From: Asaia bogorensis
Lineage (GTDB): Bacteria > Pseudomonadota > Alphaproteobacteria > Reyranellales > Reyranellaceae
Direction: 5' to 3'
Assembly (NCBI GenBank): GCA_945889625.1
Contig: CAMDCE010000030.1
Coordinates: 1-60,596, forward strand
DNA length: 60,596 nt
Every line of letters starts with the position of its first letter. The stretch's first letter is position 1. The position numbers and the translations under genes were made by a program. This document shows positions 46,419 through 55,633 of the stretch, piece after piece. The notes below the pieces were generated by a model that had not been told where the DNA came from, did not search any database, and saw only the letters and a program-made list of their open reading frames with translations.

Positions 46419-47192
46419 TCAGAGCTTCCGCACCTGCATCTGGATCGGCCCCTCGGCGCGGCCATGGATGAACTGGTCGACATGGGCGTCGCCGGAACGT
46501 TCGATGTCGGAAACCGGACCCTGCCAGATCAGCCTGCCCTCGTAGAGCATGGCGATGCGATGGCCAATCTTGCGCGCGCTCGCCATGTCGTGGGTGATCG
46601 ACACGGCCGTCGCGCCGAGGTCGTTGACCGACTTCACGATCAGCTCGTTGATGACGTCGGCCATGATCGGGTCGAGACCGGTGGTCGGCTCGTCGAAGAA
46701 GATGATCTCGGGTTCGCGGGCGATGGCGCGGGCGAGCGCCACGCGCTTCTGCATGCCGCCCGACAGCTCGGAGGGACGGAGCTCGGCGATCTCCGGGCCG
46801 AGCCCGACCGCTCCCAGCTTGGCGATCGCCACCTGGCGCGCCTGCTCGGGGTCCATGCCGTCGCTCTGGATCGGGCCGAACGCCACGTTCTCCCAGACCT
46901 GCAGCGAATCGAACAATGCGCCGCCCTGGAACAGCATGCCGAACTTGCGCATCACGCGCGCCCTCCCGCGATCGCTGAGATCGACGGTTTCCTCGCCATC
47001 GACCTTGATCGATCCCCGGTCGGGCTGCATCAGGCCGAGAATGCACTTCAGCAGCACGGACTTGCCGCTGCCCGATCCGCCGATCACCACCACCGATTCA
47101 GCGGGTGCGACGTCGAGATCGATGCCTTGCAGCACTTTCTTGGCGCCGAAAGTCTTGGCGACGCCGCGCAGGGAGATTTTCGGGAGGGCCAT
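46419..47192 (-). CDS. ABC transporter ATP-binding protein (MlaF type)
   Basis: Protein of 257 aa, one ABC ATPase domain. Walker A is GGSGSGKSVLLK, signature LSGGMQKRVALARA, Walker B EIIFFDEPTTGLDP, and the H-loop is SITHDMASA. The QGGALFDSLQVWENVAF segment is typical of the MlaF/Ttg2A group, which energises transport of phospholipid or sterol-like lipids with MlaE, MlaD and MlaC. The permease gene is 16 bases upstream on the same strand. No mlaD-like MCE gene is present in the window. Confidence 0.92.
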   Translation of the reverse strand: MALPKISLRGVAKTFGAKKVLQGIDLDVAPAESVVVIGGSGSGKSVLLKCILGLMQPDRGSIKVDGEETVDLSDRGRARVMRKFGMLFQGGALFDSLQVWENVAFGPIQSDGMDPEQARQVAIAKLGAVGLGPEIAELRPSELSGGMQKRVALARAIAREPEIIFFDEPTTGLDPIMADVINELIVKSVNDLGATAVSITHDMASARKIGHRIAMLYEGRLIWQGPVSDIERSGDAHVDQFIHGRAEGPIQMQVRKL

Positions 47193-47208
47193 GGGGTCGG
47201 CGGGGCGA

Positions 47209-47988
47209 TCAGCGCGCGAAGAAGGCTTCGGTGAGGAAATAGTTGAAGGTGAAGATCAGGATCGACGCCGAAACGACCGCGTTGGTCGTCGCCATGCCGA
47301 CGCCCTGGGCGCCGCCCTTCGACGTGTAACCGTGGTAGCAGCCCATCAGGGTGATGAGGAAACCGAATACGGCGGCCTTCACCAGGCCGGAGAACACGTC
47401 CATGAACTGCAGGAAGTCCATCGTGTTGCGCAGATAGGCCGTGTCGTTGAAGTCGAGCTTGTAGACGCCGACGAGATAGCCGCCGAGGATGCCGATGATG
47501 TCGGCGACCAGTACCAGGATCGGCAGCGTGACGACGCCGGCAATCAGACGTGGCCCCACCAGGTACTTGAAGGGGTCGGTCGACAGCGTGGTCAGCGCAT
47601 CGATCTGCTCGGTGACGCGCATGGTGCCGATCTCGGCGGCAATCGCTGCTCCGACACGGCCCGCCACCATGAGGCTGGCGAGCACCGGGCCCAATTCGCG
47701 GGTCAGCGAAACGACGACGACATTGGGGATCGCGCTTTCAGCCGAGAAGCGGGCGAATCCGGTGTAGCTCTGCAACGCCAGCACCATGCCGGTGAAGATC
47801 GCGGTCAGACCCACCACCGGCAGCGAGTAGTAGCCGATCTCCAGTATCTGGGCGAGGATCTGCCGGCGATAGTAGGGCGGCTGCACGACTTGGCGTACGG
47901 CATGGAAGGCGAAGGCCGTGACTGAGCCGGTGGCGACCAGGAAGGCAAGCGTCATGCGGCCGAGGATCGTGATCAGGGGGATGCTCAC
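47209..47988 (-). CDS. ABC transporter permease (MlaE type)
   Basis: Integral membrane protein of 259 aa with about five helices. The conserved MlaE patterns are QILEIGYYSLPVVGLTAIFTGMVLALQ, TRELGPVLASLMVAGRVGAAIAAEIGTM and MRVTEQIDALTTLSTDPFKYLV. It forms the permease core with MlaF and moves lipids between the inner and outer membranes. The GTG at 47988 overlaps the stop of alr by four bases (GTGA), so translation of the two is coupled. Confidence 0.92.
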   Translation of the reverse strand: MSIPLITILGRMTLAFLVATGSVTAFAFHAVRQVVQPPYYRRQILAQILEIGYYSLPVVGLTAIFTGMVLALQSYTGFARFSAESAIPNVVVVSLTRELGPVLASLMVAGRVGAAIAAEIGTMRVTEQIDALTTLSTDPFKYLVGPRLIAGVVTLPILVLVADIIGILGGYLVGVYKLDFNDTAYLRNTMDFLQFMDVFSGLVKAAVFGFLITLMGCYHGYTSKGGAQGVGMATTNAVVSASILIFTFNYFLTEAFFAR

Positions 47989-49130
47989 GCCGCGCTCTCC
48001 GGGTTGTCGACGTAAAGGCGCGCATAGCGCTGTCCGAGCGCCGTCATGACCTCGTAGGCGTTGGTCCGCGCGTGTTCGGCGAGGTCGTCGGCGGTCATCT
48101 CCGGTCCCAGCACCTCGACCGCTGCGCCGATCTGGCTTTCCGCCTCGGGTACGTCCGTCACGTCGATTGTAACCAGGTCCATTGAGATGCGGCCGATCAC
48201 GGGCACCCGGTGCCCGGCGAGATGCACGTGAGTGCGGTTGATGAGAGTACGGAAGTAACCGTCGGCATATCCCAGCGCGATCGTGGCCACACGACTCGGC
48301 CGGGCAGACCGCCATGCGCCACCGTATCCAACGGTCTGAAGAGCGTCAATTCGGCGGACCTGCAGGATGCGCGCCGTCAACGTCACCGTCGGCAGCATCG
48401 GGTTGGGCCGGCCCGGCAACGGATTGATGCCATAGAGCGCCGCGCCCGGCCGCAGCAAGTCGAAATGGTAATCGGGCCCGAGAAAGATGCCCGATGAATT
48501 GGACAGCGACGCCGGCGCGCCGGGCATCGCCTTGACGAATGTGCGAAAGCGGGAGAGCTGCTCGCCGTTGACGGAATTGGCGGGCTCCTCCGACGCTATG
48601 AGGTGGCTCATCAGGAGCGACAGTCTGAGCCCGCGCAGACGGCCACGCTCACTGACCAGGACCTGCGAGTCGTCCGGCCCGAAGCCCAGGCGGTTCATGC
48701 CGGTGTCGACATGGATGACGGCGTCGAGCGGCCGGTTGAAACGCTGCGCGGCGGCACGCCAGGCATTGAGTTGCCCGAGGTGGTTGAGCACCGGAGTAAG
48801 GTCGTGTTCGACGAAGTCACCCTCGGTGCCGGCCAGCAGTCCGTTCAGCACATAGATCGGCAGGCCAGGCAGCACACGTCGCAGCGCAATGCCTTCCTCG
48901 ATATGGGCGACGAAGAACTGCCGGCAGCCCTCGGCAGCAAGCCGCGGTCCGACCACGGTGGCTCCGGTCCCGTAGGCGTCGGCCTTGAGCACGGCCGCGC
49001 AGTCGATCGGCTTGCCGCTGGCCCGTCCGGCATCGCGCAGCCCACGCCAGTTGGCCGCGATGGCGGCAAGATCGACCGTGAGAATGGCGCCGGCCCGGCG
49101 CGTTGCGTCGTTGTCGGCGGCGGAGCGCAT
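47985..49130 (-). CDS. alr: Alanine racemase
   Basis: PLP enzyme of 381 aa that makes D-alanine for peptidoglycan. The Schiff-base lysine lies in AAVLKADAYGTG. The partner tyrosine region is the TVGYGGAW segment. The barrel segments DAVIHVDTGMNRLGF and LLRPGAALYGINPL are typical. The C-terminal part with GRISMDLVTIDVTD is the usual second domain. It lies between dnaB and mlaE on one strand, and there is no apparent promoter at the boundary with mlaE. Confidence 0.94.
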   Translation of the reverse strand: MRSAADNDATRRAGAILTVDLAAIAANWRGLRDAGRASGKPIDCAAVLKADAYGTGATVVGPRLAAEGCRQFFVAHIEEGIALRRVLPGLPIYVLNGLLAGTEGDFVEHDLTPVLNHLGQLNAWRAAAQRFNRPLDAVIHVDTGMNRLGFGPDDSQVLVSERGRLRGLRLSLLMSHLIASEEPANSVNGEQLSRFRTFVKAMPGAPASLSNSSGIFLGPDYHFDLLRPGAALYGINPLPGRPNPMLPTVTLTARILQVRRIDALQTVGYGGAWRSARPSRVATIALGYADGYFRTLINRTHVHLAGHRVPVIGRISMDLVTIDVTDVPEAESQIGAAVEVLGPEMTADDLAEHARTNAYEVMTALGQRYARLYVDNPESAA

Positions 49131-49139
49131 CGCGCGCCC

Positions 49140-50672
49140 CTAGAAGGCGGGGCCGCCTGGCCGTTCCTCGTCGGCCGGCAGATCGCCGAACTTGGTGAAT
49201 TGGCCTTCGAACGACAGCCGTACGATGCCGGTGGGACCGTGGCGTTGCTTGGATACGATGACCTCGGCTTTGCCGTACATCTGCTCGCAGCGTTGGCGCC
49301 AGGCCTCGTAGCGCTCGTTGAAGCGCTGGTCGCTCTCGTCGGTGCGGCGCTTGGGCTCCTCTCGGGTGAGATAGTATTCGTCGCGATAGATGAACATCAC
49401 GACATCGGCGTCCTGCTCGATCGAGCCCGATTCGCGCAGATCGGCAAGCTGCGGACGCTTGTCCTCGCGCTGCTCGACGGCGCGGCTCAACTGGCTGAGC
49501 GCCAGCACCGGCACGTCGAGCTCCTTGGCCAGGGTCTTCAGTCCGCGCGTAATCTCGGAAACCTCCTGCACGCGGTTTTCCTGGCGCGACTTGCCCGAGG
49601 GGCTGAGCAACTGGAGATAATCGATGATCAGCAGCCCGAGCCCACGCGTTCGCTTCAGTCGACGCGCACGTGTGCGCAATGCGGCTATGGAAAGCGCCGG
49701 AGTGTCGTCGATGAAGAAATTCAGATGTTCGAGTTCGCGGCTGACGGAAAGCACGCGGTCGAAGTCGGCGCTGATCAGTTCGCCTTTACGGATCTTCTCC
49801 GACGGGATGGCGGCCTGTTCGGAAATCATTCGGGTCGCGAGCTGCTCGGCCGACATTTCGAGGGAGAAGAAACCCACCACCGCGCCGTCGGCAGCGGTCG
49901 GCTTTCCGTCGACGATCTCTTCGCGGTAGGCCCTGGCGGCGTTGAAACCTATGTTGGTGGCAAGCGAACTCTTCCCCATCGAGGGGCGGCCGGCCAGGAT
50001 GATCAGGTCAGATTTGTGCAGGCCGCCCAGAAGTTGATCGAGCTGGAACAGACCCGTGGCAACTCCGGTGAGTTTGCCGGCGCGGCCGTAGGCAGCTTCG
50101 GCCGCGGCCGTCGCCTCGGTCAGAGCGGCGCGGAACGGCTTGAACCCGCCGTCGGTCTGCCCGACGCTGGCGAGGTCGTAGAGCTTCTTTTCGGCGACCT
50201 CGATCTGCTCGATCGCCGTCTCATCGAGCGTCGGCTTGAAGGCTGAGTTAACGACGTCCTGACCGAGATCGATGAGCTGCCTCAGCAGATAGAGGTCATG
50301 GACCAGCCGGCCGAAGTCGCCGGCATCGATGACGTGCACGGAGGCGGCGGCGAGCTTGGCGATATAGGCCGCCCCGCCGGCCTCCTTCATTGCTTCGTCC
50401 TGCTCGACGTAGGTCTTGAGCGTGATGGCGCTCACGATCTGGCCGCGCTCGATCAGGCGGGCCAGCGAATCGAACAATTTACCGTGCAGCGGGTCGGCGA
50501 AATGCTCGCCCTTCAGGAACTCCGCCACGCGATGGTAGGCGGCGTTATTGACCAGGATCGAGCCGAGCAGCGCCTGCTCCGCCTCGAAATTGTGCGGCGG
50601 CTCGCGGGCAGGCATCGGCTCCACGCCCGGGAACGCGACGATCGTTTGGTCTTTTTCTTTTGGCTCCACCAT
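49140..50672 (-). CDS. dnaB: Replicative DNA helicase
   Basis: Protein of 510 aa that unwinds the replication fork. The N-terminal helical domain (PHNFEAEQALLGSILVNNAAY) is followed by a RecA-like core with Walker A AGRPSMGKSSLA, Walker B GLLIIDYLQLLSP, then the arginine-finger segment ELDVPVLALSQLSRAVE and SIEQDADVVMFIYRDEYY. No intein is seen. It is first in the minus-strand group that runs through alr, mlaE and mlaF towards radA; the next gene upstream (cfa) is a separate unit with a 100-base gap. Confidence 0.95.
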   Translation of the reverse strand: MVEPKEKDQTIVAFPGVEPMPAREPPHNFEAEQALLGSILVNNAAYHRVAEFLKGEHFADPLHGKLFDSLARLIERGQIVSAITLKTYVEQDEAMKEAGGAAYIAKLAAASVHVIDAGDFGRLVHDLYLLRQLIDLGQDVVNSAFKPTLDETAIEQIEVAEKKLYDLASVGQTDGGFKPFRAALTEATAAAEAAYGRAGKLTGVATGLFQLDQLLGGLHKSDLIILAGRPSMGKSSLATNIGFNAARAYREEIVDGKPTAADGAVVGFFSLEMSAEQLATRMISEQAAIPSEKIRKGELISADFDRVLSVSRELEHLNFFIDDTPALSIAALRTRARRLKRTRGLGLLIIDYLQLLSPSGKSRQENRVQEVSEITRGLKTLAKELDVPVLALSQLSRAVEQREDKRPQLADLRESGSIEQDADVVMFIYRDEYYLTREEPKRRTDESDQRFNERYEAWRQRCEQMYGKAEVIVSKQRHGPTGIVRLSFEGQFTKFGDLPADEERPGGPAF

Positions 50673-50774
50673 GGAGAGCCTTTTAACTTAGTGAGGGGAG
50701 GAGAGGGGAACTCTTAGAGGAACGAACAGGGTATCTCAAAGGATGCCCACAGGGAAACAGGGGGACAGCGGGGG

Positions 50775-52013
50775 TTACTCTGCCGCCATCGACCGTGTCA
50801 CTCTGGCGCCACCTGCAGCATCAGCCATGTAGTCGCGGGTCAAGGGCACGGCGTCCTGGCGCCGCGCGATCTGAATCTGGAACACCATCTGGTTCATGTA
50901 CCGGAAGGCGACCTCGCAGCCGGCGAGATAGAACTCCCACATCCGGCAGAAGCGTTCGTCGTAGCCGGCGGTCTGCTTGATGGTCTCGCGATTGGCGAGA
51001 AAGCGCTGGCGCCAGTGCCGCAAGGTTTCCGCATAATGCAGGCGGAGCACTTCGATATCGGTTGTCCACAGGCCGACCTTCTCGATGGCCGACAGGACCT
51101 CCGACAGGGCCGGCGTGTAGCCGCCGGGGAAGATGTACTTGCGCAGCCAGGTGTTGGTGCCGCCCGGCGGCTCCATGCGGCCGATGGAGTGCAGCAGCAT
51201 GACGCCGTCATCCTTCAGCAGCTCCTTCACTTTGGTGAAGAACTCGACATAGTGGGCGACGCCGACGTGCTCGAACATGCCGATCGAGACGATGCGGTCG
51301 TAGCGGTCGCCTTCGTGGCGATAATCAAGCAGCTTGAAGCGCACCCGGTCGGCGAGGCCGACTTCGAGGGCGCGCCGGCTGGACACATTATGCTGCTCCT
51401 TCGAGAGCGTGACGCCGGTCACGTCGACGCCGAACTGCTGGCCGAGGAAGAGGCCCATGCCGCCCCAGCCCGAGCCGATGTCGAGCACGCGCAGGTCGGG
51501 TTTCAGCAGCAGCTTGGCGGCGATGTGGTGCTTCTTGTCGAGCTGGGCCTGCTCCAGCAGCTCGTCGCCGGTCTTGAAGTAGGCGCAGGAATATTGGCGG
51601 TCGCGGTCGAGGAAGAAGGCGTAGAGCTGGTCGTTGAGGTCGTAGTGGTGCGCGACGTTGCGCTGGGCCTTGCCGATCGGATTGTACTGCTGGATGACGC
51701 GGATCGCCCGCTGCAGACCGTACGACCAGCGCACGAACGGCGCACTTTCGAACTTCTCGCTGTTGCGGCCCAGCAGATCCAGCAGATCGTAGAGGTCGCC
51801 CTGTTCGACGGTCAGCGTGCCGTCCATATAGGCCTCGCCGTAGGCCAAGCGCGGGCGGAGCACCAGCCGTATGCCTGTCCACCATGTGTGAATCCGCATG
51901 GTGACGGCGGGACCCTTCCGGGCACCCTCAATGTGATGCGATCGCCCTGTCGCATCGATGATGGTCAATTGGCCCTCCCCCAGCACTCGGGAAAGAACCT
52001 TCGCTAACAACAT
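50775..52013 (-). CDS. cfa: Cyclopropane-fatty-acyl-phospholipid synthase
   Basis: Protein of 412 aa. It adds a methylene group from SAM across the double bond of membrane phospholipid acyl chains. The SAM site is VLDIGSGWGGMGLFL, preceded by the family segments NVAHHYDLNDQLYAFFLD and QYSCAYF, and followed by GVTLSKEQ and DRIVSIGMFEHVG. The C-terminal FYLAGCEVAFRYMNQMVFQIQ matches the family. The length is normal for alphaproteobacterial Cfa. The gene is monocistronic; the divergent gap to the iron-binding protein gene is about 250 bp. Confidence 0.94.
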   Translation of the reverse strand: MLLAKVLSRVLGEGQLTIIDATGRSHHIEGARKGPAVTMRIHTWWTGIRLVLRPRLAYGEAYMDGTLTVEQGDLYDLLDLLGRNSEKFESAPFVRWSYGLQRAIRVIQQYNPIGKAQRNVAHHYDLNDQLYAFFLDRDRQYSCAYFKTGDELLEQAQLDKKHHIAAKLLLKPDLRVLDIGSGWGGMGLFLGQQFGVDVTGVTLSKEQHNVSSRRALEVGLADRVRFKLLDYRHEGDRYDRIVSIGMFEHVGVAHYVEFFTKVKELLKDDGVMLLHSIGRMEPPGGTNTWLRKYIFPGGYTPALSEVLSAIEKVGLWTTDIEVLRLHYAETLRHWRQRFLANRETIKQTAGYDERFCRMWEFYLAGCEVAFRYMNQMVFQIQIARRQDAVPLTRDYMADAAGGARVTRSMAAE

Positions 52014-52134
52014 CGTTGACCCCGAACAGCTATGGGAATCGTCAACCTAGCCTGCTGGTTTCACAATTTGGCCTCAATGTTAATCCCGCACGCCTTTTCA
52101 AGGCAAAGGGCTGGCGAACGATTATTCCTAGGGC

Positions 52135-52157
52135 CGAATGTAAATTCCTTACATTCG
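52135..52157. promoter_or_regulatory. Perfect palindrome in the cfa-iron gap
   Basis: CGAATGTAA-ATTCC-TTACATTCG has 9-bp perfect arms. It lies about 120 bases before cfa and 100 bases before the iron-binding protein gene, so it may serve either promoter. Confidence 0.5.
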
Positions 52158-52187
52158 CGAGATGACTTGGAAGGAGGTGGGCGCCAT

Positions 52188-52248
52188 CTGCAAACGATTT
52201 GCAGTATCATCGAGTGAATGCTAAAAATGTGACTGCAAATCATTCGCA
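52188..52248 (+). promoter_or_regulatory. Promoter with two Fur-box-like palindromes
   Basis: CTGCAAA-CGA-TTTGCAG (52188-52204) and TGCAAAT-C-ATTCGCA (52234-52248) are inverted repeats of the 7-1-7 kind used by Fur proteins. TTGCAG (52199-52204) and TAAAAA (52222-52227) lie 17 bases apart as possible -35 and -10. The first box overlaps the -35 and the second covers the likely start site. The gene behind codes for an iron-binding protein, which fits iron-dependent repression. Confidence 0.6.
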
Positions 52249-52260
52249 CTGGAGGGAACA

Positions 52261-53289
52261 GTGAAGCGACGAGCCTTTGTGACCGCGGGACTGGTGATCG
52301 GGACGGGCATGTTCGTGTCGCGCCGCTCCGAGGCGTCAGGGACACTCACCCTCTATTCGGCGCGCCACTACAACACCGACGAGGCGCTGTACGGCAATTT
52401 TGCCGACGTTACCGGCCTCAAGATCAACCGCATCGATGCCGAGCCCGACCCCTTGGTCGAGCGTCTGCGGGCGGAAGGCGACAAGAGCCCGTGCGATGTG
52501 CTCATCACCACCGACGCCGGCCGCATCGAGCGGGCGCGCCAGATGGGGCTGCTGCAGGCGATTTCGTCACCGACGCTCAGCGCGGCGGTGCCGGCGCATT
52601 TGCGCGATCCGGACGGCACCTGGTTCGGCTTTTCCAAGCGCGCGCGTGTGATCTTCTACAACAAGGAGAAGGTGAAGCCCTCGGACGTGTCGACCTACGA
52701 AGGCCTGGCCGATCCCAAGTGGAAGGGCCGGCTGCTGACACGCTCCTCGGGCCACATCTACAATCAGTCGCTGACCGGCTCGATCCTGGCCGCCCTCGGC
52801 CCGGAGAAGACCGAAGTGTGGGCGAAGGGCATCGCCGCCAATCTGGCGCGCGCGCCGCGCGGCGGCGACACCGACCAGATCAAGGCGGTCGCTGCCGGCG
52901 AGGCCGACATCTGCCTCGCCAACACCTACTACTACGTGAACCTCATGCGCTCGAAAAAGGCGGAGGATCGCGCCATTGCGGAAAAGGTGGGCGTGGTGTT
53001 TCCCAACCAGGCCGATCGCGGCACGCATGTGAATATCAGCGGCGGGGCCGTGGCACGCCACGCGCCCAACCGCGAAGCCGCCGTGAAATTCCTGGAATAT
53101 CTCGTGTCGGTTCCGGCGCAGCGCTACTTCGCCGAGGGCAATTCCGAGTACCCGGTCGCCGCTGGCGTCGAGCTCTCGGCCGAACTGAAGTCGCTCGGCA
53201 CCTTCAAGGAAGATCAGCTCAACGCCCGAGTCTACGCGCAGAACAATGCCGAGGCGCTCAAGATCATGGATCGCGCCGGCTGGAAGTAG
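52261..53289 (+). CDS. Iron(III) ABC transporter substrate-binding protein
   Basis: Protein of 342 aa with an N-terminal signal sequence (KRRAFVTAGLVIGTGMFVSRR) and the periplasmic binding protein fold of the FbpA/FutA class. Family traits are TLYSARHYNTDEALYGNF at the start, SPCDVLITTDAGRIERARQMGLLQ, and LANTYYYVNLM with the tyrosines that bind Fe(III). The GTG start has GGAGGGA just upstream. Two Fur-like sites precede the gene. The permease is encoded on the opposite strand and overlaps this gene's 3' end by 26 bases. Confidence 0.9.
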   Translation: MKRRAFVTAGLVIGTGMFVSRRSEASGTLTLYSARHYNTDEALYGNFADVTGLKINRIDAEPDPLVERLRAEGDKSPCDVLITTDAGRIERARQMGLLQAISSPTLSAAVPAHLRDPDGTWFGFSKRARVIFYNKEKVKPSDVSTYEGLADPKWKGRLLTRSSGHIYNQSLTGSILAALGPEKTEVWAKGIAANLARAPRGGDTDQIKAVAAGEADICLANTYYYVNLMRSKKAEDRAIAEKVGVVFPNQADRGTHVNISGGAVARHAPNREAAVKFLEYLVSVPAQRYFAEGNSEYPVAAGVELSAELKSLGTFKEDQLNARVYAQNNAEALKIMDRAGWK

Positions 53290-54898
53290 ACTGCCCGGCG
53301 GCGATGGCGCGGCTGAGCAGGATCACCGGGACAAGAGAGGCCGCCACGATCAGGATGGCGCCGACGGCTGCCTGAGCCAGACGCTCGTCGGAGGCGAAGC
53401 GATAGACGCCGACGGCCAGCGTGTCGAAGTTGAGCGGCCGGATCAGCAGCGTGGCCGGCAGTTCCTTCAACACCTCGACGAAGGCGATCAGCCCTGCCGT
53501 CAGAGCTGGCCCGCGCATCATCGGCAGGTGAATGTGGCGTAGAACGAGGCGCGGGCCGGCGCCGAGCACACGGGCGCTGGCATCCATCGCCGGGTCGATC
53601 GCCGCCAGGCCGGGTGCGATATTGGCCATGCCGACGGCGAGGAAGCGCACCGTGTAAGCCAACAACAGGGCGACGGCCGTACCGCTTAGCGCGAGCTCGC
53701 TCGGCACGCCGAACAGGCTGCGCGTCAACCGGTCGATGCCGTGGTCGGCTGCCGCGAGCGGCAGCAGGATTCCGACGGCGATCACGGCGCCTGGAATGGC
53801 ATAGCCGAGCGAGGCGAACTCGATCATCCGGTTGAACGCACGGCGCCGCACCAGGCGGCCGGCATAGCTCAGGAACAGCGCCAGCCCGACGATGATGCAG
53901 GCCGCGGTGGCAGCGAGAATGAGGCTGTTGGCGGCATCTCCAAGAAAACGCCGATCGTCGAGCGCAGCACCAGAGGCGAGCGCCAGTTGAGCGAGGTGCA
54001 GCGTCGGCAAGAGGAAGCCCAGCAGGACGGGCAGAGCGCAGGCCAATGCCGCAAGCGAGCCTTGCCACGGGCGCAAGACGACGGGCTCCGCCGGATGACG
54101 TAGATTGGACGCGACGGCGAAGCGGGCGCGGCCGCGCGAGTGGCGCTCGACCACGATCAGCACGATGGCGATCGCAATCAGGATCAGCGAGATCTGCGCC
54201 GCGCCTTCGCGACTACCCAGGCCGAACCACGTCCGGTAGATCGCGGTCGTGAAGGTATGAACGCCGTAATATTGCACGGTGCCGAAATCGGCGAGCGTCT
54301 CGAGGAGTGCCAGCGCCGTGCCGGCGGCGATGGCCGGCCGGGCCAGCGGCAGGCCGACGCGCAGGAAGGTTCGCCACGGACCGTGTCCCAGGATGCGGCT
54401 TGCCTCGAGCAGGAGTTGCGATTGTGCAAGGAACGCCGCGCGGGCGGCCAGATAGACATAAGGATACAGAACGAACGTGAAGAGGACAGCGACGCCGCCC
54501 GCTGAGCCGAAATCGGGGAACCAGTAGTCGCCGCGGACCCAGCCGGCCGTGGACCGCAACGCGCTCTGCAACGGTCCGGCGAACGCCAGAAGGTCGGCGT
54601 AGGCGTAGCCTATGATGTAGGTCGGCAGCACCAGCGGCAGCAGCAGCGCCCATTGCAACAGCCCGCTTCCAGGAAAGCGGCACACCGTGACCAGCCACGC
54701 GGTGCCGACGCCAAGGATCGTCGTGCCGAGACCGACGCCCACCAGCAGGATGATGGTGTTGGCCACGATGTCGGAAAGCTGAGTCTCGGCGAGGTGCCGC
54801 CAGACTTCGCCCTGCCATGACAGCAGGCTCGACGCGACACCGAGCAGCGGCAGCGCAACCAGTGCCGCGATCAGCAGGGCACCGACGCGCCAGATCAC
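53264..54898 (-). CDS. Iron(III) ABC transporter permease (FbpB type)
   Basis: Protein of about 544 aa with two fused six-helix permease domains. The conserved ABC permease loops are LLEASRILGHGPWRTFLRVGLPLARPAI (partly quoted) in the first half and DASARVLGAGPRLVLRHIHLPMMRGPAL in the second. The start is placed at GTG 54898 (VIWRVGALL), after the rplI terminator. Ribosome-binding is weak, so the start is uncertain. It is convergent with the substrate-binding protein gene, and the 3' ends overlap by 26 bp. No ATPase gene is in the window. FbpB imports Fe(III) with the binding protein. Confidence 0.85.
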   Translation of the reverse strand: MIWRVGALLIAALVALPLLGVASSLLSWQGEVWRHLAETQLSDIVANTIILLVGVGLGTTILGVGTAWLVTVCRFPGSGLLQWALLLPLVLPTYIIGYAYADLLAFAGPLQSALRSTAGWVRGDYWFPDFGSAGGVAVLFTFVLYPYVYLAARAAFLAQSQLLLEASRILGHGPWRTFLRVGLPLARPAIAAGTALALLETLADFGTVQYYGVHTFTTAIYRTWFGLGSREGAAQISLILIAIAIVLIVVERHSRGRARFAVASNLRHPAEPVVLRPWQGSLAALACALPVLLGFLLPTLHLAQLALASGAALDDRRFLGDAANSLILAATAACIIVGLALFLSYAGRLVRRRAFNRMIEFASLGYAIPGAVIAVGILLPLAAADHGIDRLTRSLFGVPSELALSGTAVALLLAYTVRFLAVGMANIAPGLAAIDPAMDASARVLGAGPRLVLRHIHLPMMRGPALTAGLIAFVEVLKELPATLLIRPLNFDTLAVGVYRFASDERLAQAAVGAILIVAASLVPVILLSRAIAAGQSTSSRRDP

Positions 54899-54907
54899 CG
54901 TCGGCCC

Positions 54908-54947
54908 AAAAGAAAACGCATGCCACCGCGGAACGGTGGCATGCGTT
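54908..54947 (-). terminator. Rho-independent terminator after rplI
   Basis: On the minus strand AACGCATGCCACCG and CGGTGGCATGCGTT form a 14-bp stem with a 5-nt loop, followed by TTCTTTTG. It lies just after the rplI stop and before the iron permease start, so the permease must be transcribed by readthrough or from its own promoter. Confidence 0.9.
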
Positions 54948-54980
54948 GGCAGGAAACTGCGGTGCCGGTCGGCACGCGCG

Positions 54981-55622
54981 TTACTTCTTTTCGGCCGGCG
55001 CCTCTTCGGCCGCAGCCGGAGCCTCGGCGGCTTCGCCTTCGACGGGTGGCTTGGCCTCGAACAGCGCGGCCGCCTGTTCGGAGGCGCGCCGGGAGGCCTC
55101 GGCCGCTTCGAGCTGGGCGCGCTCGGTCTCGGCGACCAGGGCGCCACCCTTGGCGAGGAACTCGGCCTCGTCGGGGGAGCGCGCCACGATTGCGGTGATG
55201 TCGACCGTCACCTCGGGGTGGAGATGAACCTTGATCTTGTGCGCACCCAGCGTCTTGATCGGCTTGTCGAGCTCGACCTGGCCGCGTTCGATCTTGACGC
55301 CGGCGGCGACCGCGCCGTCGGCGATGTCGCGCGAAGTCACCGAACCGTAGAGTTGCAGCGCCTCGGAGGCCTGGCGGATCAGTGTGACCTTGAGGTCCTT
55401 CATCTTGTCGCCGACCGCTTCGGCTTCCGTCCGGCGCTCGAGGTTCTGCGCCTCCAGCGTCTTACGCTGCGATTCGAAGTAGGTGATATTGTCCTTGGTG
55501 GCGCGGAGCGCCTTCTTCTGCGGCAGCAGGTAGTTGCGGGCGAAGCCGGGCTTCACCTTCACGACATCGCCCATCTGACCGAGCTTGGGCACGCGCTCCA
55601 GCAGGATGACGTTCATCGGCAT
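54981..55622 (-). CDS. rplI: 50S ribosomal protein L9
   Basis: Protein of 213 aa. The N-terminal domain starts MNVILLERVPKLGQMGDVVKVKPGFARNYLLP (partly quoted) and is joined by a long helix (ITYFESQRKTLEAQ) to the C-terminal domain (KIKVHLHPEVTVDI). The tail (EGEAAEAPAAAEEAPAEKK) is about 40 residues longer than in E. coli, an Ala/Glu-rich extension common in alphaproteobacteria. It is the last gene of rpsF-rpsR-rplI. A strong terminator follows. Confidence 0.97.
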   Translation of the reverse strand: MPMNVILLERVPKLGQMGDVVKVKPGFARNYLLPQKKALRATKDNITYFESQRKTLEAQNLERRTEAEAVGDKMKDLKVTLIRQASEALQLYGSVTSRDIADGAVAAGVKIERGQVELDKPIKTLGAHKIKVHLHPEVTVDITAIVARSPDEAEFLAKGGALVAETERAQLEAAEASRRASEQAAALFEAKPPVEGEAAEAPAAAEEAPAEKK

Positions 55623-55633
55623 GGTCGGTCCCC

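Noticed and set aside
44126..46483. 785-codon frame that joins radA with upstream sequence
   Set aside because: The natural radA start is ATG 45568, directly before the zinc finger; the upstream part is antisense or out-of-frame sequence of the PCMT-like gene.
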